64,000 nucleotides of DNA from Faecalibacterium sp. (GTDB taxonomy: Bacteria > Bacillota > Clostridia > Oscillospirales > Ruminococcaceae): NCBI GenBank assembly GCA_020025825.1, contig JAHHRL010000005.1:1-64000 (forward strand). Reading direction: 5' to 3'. How positions within the stretch are numbered: the stretch's first letter is position 1; each line of letters opens with the position of its first letter. Made by a program: the position numbers and the translations under genes. Shown here piece after piece: positions 59,176 to 64,000 of this stretch. Under the pieces are notes generated by a model. It was not told the origin of the DNA and ran no database searches. It saw only the letters and a program-made list of their open reading frames with translations.

Positions 59176-59904
59176 TCAAATCTGACAATATGCCTCAAAT
59201 GCGGGCAGTCCATCCGACTGGCGTGCACCACAGGTATACCAGCCCTCACCTGCCTGCCCTGTTTGCAGCAGCAAGGTATCCCCCATTACTACCTCCCGAT
59301 GATATATAACCGACATCATACGGATAGGCGCATTACGCACCTGCTCCAACGGCACACTTGCACAGGCCAAATCTGCATACACGCAATTATTCATGTGCTG
59401 GTTCATGTCACAGCTGCGGTAGTCTGCCGCACACGAAGGAATCTGCTGTACGGCTTCTGCCTTAGGCAAAACAAACTCCATGCTGGCCTCTATCGTATCG
59501 TTCCAGCGTTCGTCCAGTTCCTGCTTACCACGGCGCAAAATGTGATGCGTATCCAAATCCACAAGAACCCACCAACTGTGCACTTCCGCTACGGTTGTTC
59601 CGCTTTCATCTTTTGCTGCAGTAATGCGTCTGCAGCAAGCGTGCTTTGTTTTTTCCGGTATTGTGGTTAGGGTAAGGGTTTCGTCAATGCGGGGTACTCG
59701 ATGGAAAATGAGCGACTGCTTTGCCAACAGGTAAGCACAGCGATTTGTCTTAAAGTATTCCGGCGTAAAACCCAGTGCGGTACACTGGTCGGTAGCGATT
59801 TGCTGTGCAAAGCGCAGCAAAGAGGCGGGCTTCAAATATCCCATAAAGTCTGCATCATGACGGTTGACAAAAAAAGATTCTGTATAATTAGGAAAACAAC
59901 TCAT
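59176..59904 (-). CDS. Acyl-ACP thioesterase
   Basis: A 242-residue double hot-dog enzyme releasing fatty acids from acyl carrier protein. The family marks are ADFMGYLKPASLLRFAQQIATDQCTALG at the N-terminus and YRSCDMNQHMNNCVYADLACASVP (about 165-190), which includes the Asn-His catalytic region. AAGGAGAAA precedes the ATG. Single gene between nagA and the RNA candidate. Confidence 0.92.
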   Translation of the reverse strand: MSCFPNYTESFFVNRHDADFMGYLKPASLLRFAQQIATDQCTALGFTPEYFKTNRCAYLLAKQSLIFHRVPRIDETLTLTTIPEKTKHACCRRITAAKDESGTTVAEVHSWWVLVDLDTHHILRRGKQELDERWNDTIEASMEFVLPKAEAVQQIPSCAADYRSCDMNQHMNNCVYADLACASVPLEQVRNAPIRMMSVIYHREVVMGDTLLLQTGQAGEGWYTCGARQSDGLPAFEAYCQI

Positions 59905-59957
59905 ATACTTTTTCTCCTTGTTTCAAGTGCAATGCAATATATCAACTTTATTGTATA

Positions 59958-59990
59958 ACAAAAATAGGCTCGGAACACACCCGAGCCCAC
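59958..59990 (-). terminator. Intrinsic terminator of nagA
   Basis: Reverse-strand GGCTCGG/CCGAGCC with a seven-base loop is followed by TATTTTTG, about 45 bases after the nagA stop. Confidence 0.85.
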
Positions 59991-60030
59991 TTTTGCAAAG
60001 GAACAACTCTGCTTTTTTTGCTTTAGCGTT

Positions 60031-61152
60031 TTACTTAATGAGCTTACCCTTTTGGATAATGTGTACCAGCTCCAAATTCTTATTCAGCAGCAACACATTG
60101 CCCCAACGTCCAGCTTCCAAACTGCCATAGTCAGCATCTACACCAATGCTGCGTGCCGGGTTCACTGTTGCTGCACGCACAGCGCTTGCCAGAGGAATAT
60201 CCATTTCCTGTACGGCACGGCACATACAGTCAAACAGGTTTGTAGCACTGCCTGCAATGACATTAGGGTCACGCACCAACGTTGCACGGCGACCCTGTTT
60301 GCGTACACCCTGCCCGCCTAAGCTGTACTCACCATCCGGCAGACCGGTAGCTTCCATGCTGTCTGCAATCAAAACCACTTTATCATCGCCAAACACACGG
60401 AAGGTAAAGCGTACAACCGCCGGGTGGATATGCACATTGTCACAAATCAGCTCTACGTATGCGCCCTGCTCGGCTGCAGCCACAATGGGGCCGGGCATAC
60501 GATGGTTAATGCCGGGCATTGCATTATAAAGGTGTGTCACATGGTTTGCACCGTTGCTGAATGCTTCCACAGCGGTTTCGTAATCGGTACAAGTGTGTGC
60601 AATAGACACATTCACCTCGTCCTTAACCTGACGGATAAACTCCATTGTGCCGGGCACTTCAGGTGCCAAGTCGCACAGCTTAAACAAACCGTTTGCACGC
60701 TTTTGCAAGCGGCGGAACATATCTACGTCGCTGCTCTGCAAGTATTCGGGGTTCTGTGCGCCAATCTTTTGAGGGCTGATAAACGGGCCCTCCATGTTAA
60801 TGCCAATCAAATCGGCGCCACGCTCGTTTTTATGTGCCGCAGCTGCATCTGCAATACCGCCCAAAATTTCCTCGCTGAATGTCATAGTTGCAGGGCAAAT
60901 TGCAAGGACGCCCACGCTGGCCTCGTAATCAGCAATTGCCTGAATGGCTTCTTCTGTACCCTCGCAAAAATCGTGCCCTACACAGCCGTGGAAGTGTACA
61001 TCCACCAAGCCCGGAATCGCATACAAGCCTGCTGCATCCAGCACTTCATCCTCGCCGCCTGCGGAGCCCATACGTCCATCCGCACCGATAATAATATCTT
61101 CATTCACAAAACCCTTTTCGGTTTGGAACACATCTGCATTTTTAATTCGCAT
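60031..61152 (-). CDS. nagA: N-acetylglucosamine-6-phosphate deacetylase
   Basis: A 373-residue amidohydrolase that removes acetate from GlcNAc-6-P in amino-sugar recycling. Metal and catalytic residues: VDVHFHG, NMEGPFIS, IAHTCTDYE, VTHLYNAM, ICDNVHIHP and the catalytic Asp in LIADSM. All are intact. No nagB or PTS gene is adjacent. A monocistronic unit by its own terminator. Confidence 0.96.
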   Translation of the reverse strand: MRIKNADVFQTEKGFVNEDIIIGADGRMGSAGGEDEVLDAAGLYAIPGLVDVHFHGCVGHDFCEGTEEAIQAIADYEASVGVLAICPATMTFSEEILGGIADAAAAHKNERGADLIGINMEGPFISPQKIGAQNPEYLQSSDVDMFRRLQKRANGLFKLCDLAPEVPGTMEFIRQVKDEVNVSIAHTCTDYETAVEAFSNGANHVTHLYNAMPGINHRMPGPIVAAAEQGAYVELICDNVHIHPAVVRFTFRVFGDDKVVLIADSMEATGLPDGEYSLGGQGVRKQGRRATLVRDPNVIAGSATNLFDCMCRAVQEMDIPLASAVRAATVNPARSIGVDADYGSLEAGRWGNVLLLNKNLELVHIIQKGKLIK

Positions 61153-61474
61153 CTATCTTTTCCTCCCAGAGTAAAAGTTCTTTTCTCCATTTAACGCTTA
61201 TTTACCGGCGCTGTCAACTAACTACCTGCGATTATTTTCTGTTTCCATGCTAGTTTCACAGTATTTAAGGATTCTGCATATTGCATTTTGTCCAAAAAGA
61301 CTGCGTTTTTTCTGTACAGCTGGCCTATACCTTTTCCCAGACAAGCGATTCCTTACTACAATCACAACAAAAATACATGTTCTTTTGCGTTTTAATCTCC
61401 TATCATTAAAGTAGCTATAAAATGGGTAATGGGGTCCACGCACCCCTAAAATCGAAGAGAGGCGGTATCTCACC
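61153..61474. other. Gene-free divergent spacer nagA / galK
   Basis: About 320 AT-rich bases between divergent genes. A small GGGGT/ACCCC hairpin lies at 61433-61448, about 26 bases ahead of the galK start. I find no convincing promoter match, RNA gene or ORF; a 91-codon open frame on the reverse strand has no ribosome site. Confidence 0.5.
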
Positions 61475-62761
61475 ATGAAAGAAATCTCCCTGCTCAAATC
61501 TCAGCTGCTAAATGGCGACTATGCTCAGCGCTTGGCGCACCTGTACTGCTGCAATGCGGACCAAACCGCACAGCAGGCACAGCGCTATGTTGCCGTACTG
61601 GATGGCTTGGAACAGACCTTTGGCAGCCATACATACGCAAAGCTGTTCAGCGCACCCGGCCGTACCGAAATCGGCGGTAACCACACGGACCACCAGCATG
61701 GTCGTGTCCTAGCTGGCAGTGTAAACATTGATATGATTGCTGCCGTTTCCACTAACGACAAGGCTCAGCTGCGTGTGCAGAGCGAAGGCTATGACCTTTG
61801 CGTCATTGACCTTGCTGATTTGTCTGCCCGCAAGGAAGAGGAAAACACCACAATGTCCCTGCTGCGCGGCACTTGCAAAGCGTTTGCTGAGCGTGGCGCC
61901 GCATTATCCGGTTTGGATGTGTATATTTCTTCCAACGTGCCTAAGGGCAGCGGCGTTTCTTCTTCTGCTGCATTTGAGGTGCTGATTGGAACGATTCTGA
62001 ACGAAATCTTTATGGGCGAAAACAAGGTTTCTGCCATTGAAATTGCGCAGATTGGCCAGTGGGCTGAAAACGTATACTTCGGCAAGCCCTGCGGCCTGAT
62101 GGACCAGATGGCTTCCAGTGTGGGCAACATCATCACGATTGATTTTGCCGACCCTGCAAAGCCCATTGTGCAGCCTGTTGAAGTAGACTTTGCCAAGGCT
62201 GGGCTTGCCTTGTGCATTCTGGATTCCGGTGCAGACCATGCTGACCTGACTGATGAATACGCTGCTGTGCCCAACGAGTGCAAGGCAGCTGCATCGGTAT
62301 GCGGCGCTGACGTTCTGCGTAATGTTCCGTTTGAAACGTTCCTGACAAAAATCCCTGAAATTCGTCGTCAGCACGGCGACCGTGCGGTTCTGCGTGCATT
62401 CCACTTCTATGCAGATAACGACCGTGTTCCTCAGCAGGTTTCCGCATTACAGCAGGGCGATTTTGATACCTTCCTGCGCTTGGTAACCGAGTCTGGCAAC
62501 AGCAGTTGGGAGCTTCTGCAAAACGTTATCCCTGCCGGCTACAAAACGCATCAGGAAGTAGCTGTTGCGCTGGCTGTTGCTAAAGAGGCGCTGCATGGAA
62601 AGGGCGCTGTACGTGTGCATGGCGGCGGATTTGCCGGTACGATTCAGGCTTTTGTTCCTGTGGAAATGCTGGACACTTTCAAAGCCGCTACCGAAGCTGT
62701 ACTGGGTGCCGGCAAGTGCCACGTGCTGTCCATTCGTCCTGAGGGAGGCGTCGCTTTATGA
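61475..62761 (+). CDS. galK: Galactokinase
   Basis: A 428-residue GHMP kinase phosphorylating galactose at C1. The signature GRTEIGGNHTDHQHG (about 64-78), the ATP motif PKGSGVSSSAAFE (about 156-168) and the catalytic Asp in GLMDQMASS are present. The C-terminal GGGFAGTIQAFVP also matches. GAGAGGCGG precedes the ATG. It overlaps galT by four bases (ATGA), forming a Leloir operon. Confidence 0.97.
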   Translation: MKEISLLKSQLLNGDYAQRLAHLYCCNADQTAQQAQRYVAVLDGLEQTFGSHTYAKLFSAPGRTEIGGNHTDHQHGRVLAGSVNIDMIAAVSTNDKAQLRVQSEGYDLCVIDLADLSARKEEENTTMSLLRGTCKAFAERGAALSGLDVYISSNVPKGSGVSSSAAFEVLIGTILNEIFMGENKVSAIEIAQIGQWAENVYFGKPCGLMDQMASSVGNIITIDFADPAKPIVQPVEVDFAKAGLALCILDSGADHADLTDEYAAVPNECKAAASVCGADVLRNVPFETFLTKIPEIRRQHGDRAVLRAFHFYADNDRVPQQVSALQQGDFDTFLRLVTESGNSSWELLQNVIPAGYKTHQEVAVALAVAKEALHGKGAVRVHGGGFAGTIQAFVPVEMLDTFKAATEAVLGAGKCHVLSIRPEGGVAL

Positions 62762-64000
62762 TTAACACCGCTATTCGGCAACTGGTAAACTACGGCCTGG
62801 ACACTGGTCTGATTTTGCCGGAAGATGCCATATATATCACCAACCAGATTTTGATGGTGATGCAGTTGGACAGCTACGAAGAACCCGAAGCAGACTGCCC
62901 ATACGTAGATTTGGAGCAGATTTTGACTGACCTTGTCAATGATGCAGTGGCCCGTGGTGTCTGTGCAGATGACATCACCTCTCGTGATTTGTTTGACACA
63001 AAGCTGATGGGTGTGCTTACGCCTCGCCCCAGTATTGTAATCGCTAACTTTGACGAGCGTTACGAATCTGAGGGCCCCAAAGCTGCTACAGATTGGTTCT
63101 ATGAGTTCAGTCAGGATACCGACTACATTCGCCGCTACCGCATTAAACGTGATTTGAAGTGGGTCACCACTACACCTTATGGCGACTTGGATATTACTAT
63201 TAACCTTTCCAAGCCCGAAAAGGACCCCAAGGCAATTGCTGCTGCAAAGTTGGCACCGCAAAGCAGCTACCCCAAGTGCCAGCTCTGCCGTGAAAACGAG
63301 GGTTATGCAGGCCGTGCAAATCACCCTGCCCGTGAAAACCACCGTATTATCCCTATCACCATCAACGATAGCGACTGGTGTTTCCAGTATAGCCCCTACG
63401 TGTACTACAATGAGCACTGTATTGTGTTTAACGGGCAGCACACTCCTATGAAAATCGAGCGTGCCACCTTCCGCAAGCTGCTGGACTTTGTAGCACAGTT
63501 CCCCCATTACTTTGTGGGCTCTAATGCCGACTTGCCGATTGTTGGCGGCAGCATTTTGAGCCACGACCACTTCCAAGGCGGCAATTACGAGTTTGCCATG
63601 GCAAAAGCACCTATCGAATCTGCTTTTGTATTCCCCGGTTTCGAGGATGTAGAGGCAGGCATTGTGCAATGGCCTATGAGCTGTATCCGCTTAACCTGCA
63701 AAGACGATAATCGTCTTGTAGAGCTTGCTGATAAGATTTTAACCGCTTGGCGCAGCTACACCGACGAAAGTGCCTTTATTTTTGCAGAAACAAACGGCGA
63801 GCCGCATAATACTATCACCCCGATTGCTCGTATGCGTGATGGACTTTTCCAGTTGGATTTAGTTTTACGTAACAACATCACCACTGAGGAGCACCCTCTG
63901 GGTGTGTATCATCCCCATGCAAGCCTGCACCACATCAAGAAGGAAAACATCGGCCTGATTGAAGTTATGGGCCTTGCTGTTCTGCCCAGCCGATTAAAGA
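62758..64000 (+). CDS. galT: UDP-glucose-hexose-1-phosphate uridylyltransferase, class II (cut by window end)
   Basis: An open frame of 414 codons with no stop up to the window edge; the family is about 500 residues, so the C-terminus is missing. It begins MINTAIRQLVNYGLDTGLI and has the active-site region GGSILSHDHFQGG plus YPKCQLCRENEGYAGR, typical of Firmicute class II GalT. It exchanges UMP between UDP-glucose and galactose-1-P. ATG overlaps the galK stop. Confidence 0.95.
   Translation, partial: MINTAIRQLVNYGLDTGLILPEDAIYITNQILMVMQLDSYEEPEADCPYVDLEQILTDLVNDAVARGVCADDITSRDLFDTKLMGVLTPRPSIVIANFDERYESEGPKAATDWFYEFSQDTDYIRRYRIKRDLKWVTTTPYGDLDITINLSKPEKDPKAIAAAKLAPQSSYPKCQLCRENEGYAGRANHPARENHRIIPITINDSDWCFQYSPYVYYNEHCIVFNGQHTPMKIERATFRKLLDFVAQFPHYFVGSNADLPIVGGSILSHDHFQGGNYEFAMAKAPIESAFVFPGFEDVEAGIVQWPMSCIRLTCKDDNRLVELADKILTAWRSYTDESAFIFAETNGEPHNTITPIARMRDGLFQLDLVLRNNITTEEHPLGVYHPHASLHHIKKENIGLIEVMGLAVLPSRLK

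Overview
The window looks like a chromosomal segment of a spore-forming, moderate-GC Firmicute of class Clostridia. Order Oscillospirales is my best guess from the gene content, not from any search. The evidence is: strong GGAGG-type ribosome binding sites; Clostridia-typical families (DUF4364, DUF951, DUF4363, DUF421, RNase M5); a GerA-type germinant receptor operon; a T-box ahead of alaS; a CIRCE element ahead of hsp20; and a fused SecDF. I see no insertion sequence, prophage, CRISPR array or rRNA. The few long gene-free stretches mostly hold promoters, hairpins or leaders.

Layout. 1-51 is the end of a tRNA-Ala. 230-3130 is a TraX-like membrane protein with a VanRS-like two-component pair. 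3333-7396 is an ECF importer operon (T, fused A-A, unusually long S). 7533-9664 is a BlaI repressor with a BlaR1-like partner that lacks the protease motif. 9926-13780 is an apparent operon: metallo-beta-lactamase-fold lipoprotein, VTC polyphosphate-polymerase domain, DUF4956, ECF sigma factor, RsgI-like anti-sigma. 13920-14575 is a CIRCE-controlled hsp20. 15012-19915 holds a thiazoline-carboxylate hydrolase, a GPH transporter, a two-headed GntR regulator and a cysteine desulfidase, a plausible cysteine-related catabolic locus.

20145-28773 is mostly housekeeping: NdpA, DUF4364, S1 protein, then DUF951-prfA-tsaC-coaE-transglycosylase-aminopeptidase. 28925-32286 holds a lipoprotein built from two tandem copies and a divergent kinase/regulator pair. 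32371-38200 is spore related (gerA-like operon divergent from DUF421-DUF4363). 38180-44114 holds nrdR, secDF, an aminotransferase and uraA, the last behind what looks like a translation-coupled attenuator.

44307-64000 holds tRNA-Leu, an rluD-family gene, and a long reverse-strand operon alaS-yfhO-hinT-apt-comEC-holA-rnmV started by a strong promoter and an alanine T-box. Upstream of it lie a class B PBP and guaB, whose product resembles the Tritrichomonas foetus type of IMP dehydrogenase. Between guaB and the acyl-ACP thioesterase gene is a candidate structured small RNA with its own promoter, repeats and terminator. The window ends with nagA and the Leloir pair galK-galT, galT being cut by the window edge.

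Most interesting for follow-up: the candidate small RNA at 58910-59073, the uraA leader with its 20-codon ORF, the VTC/DUF4956/sigma/anti-sigma operon, and three proteins that have lost a catalytic core (BlaR1-like, ComEC C-domain, GerC lipobox).
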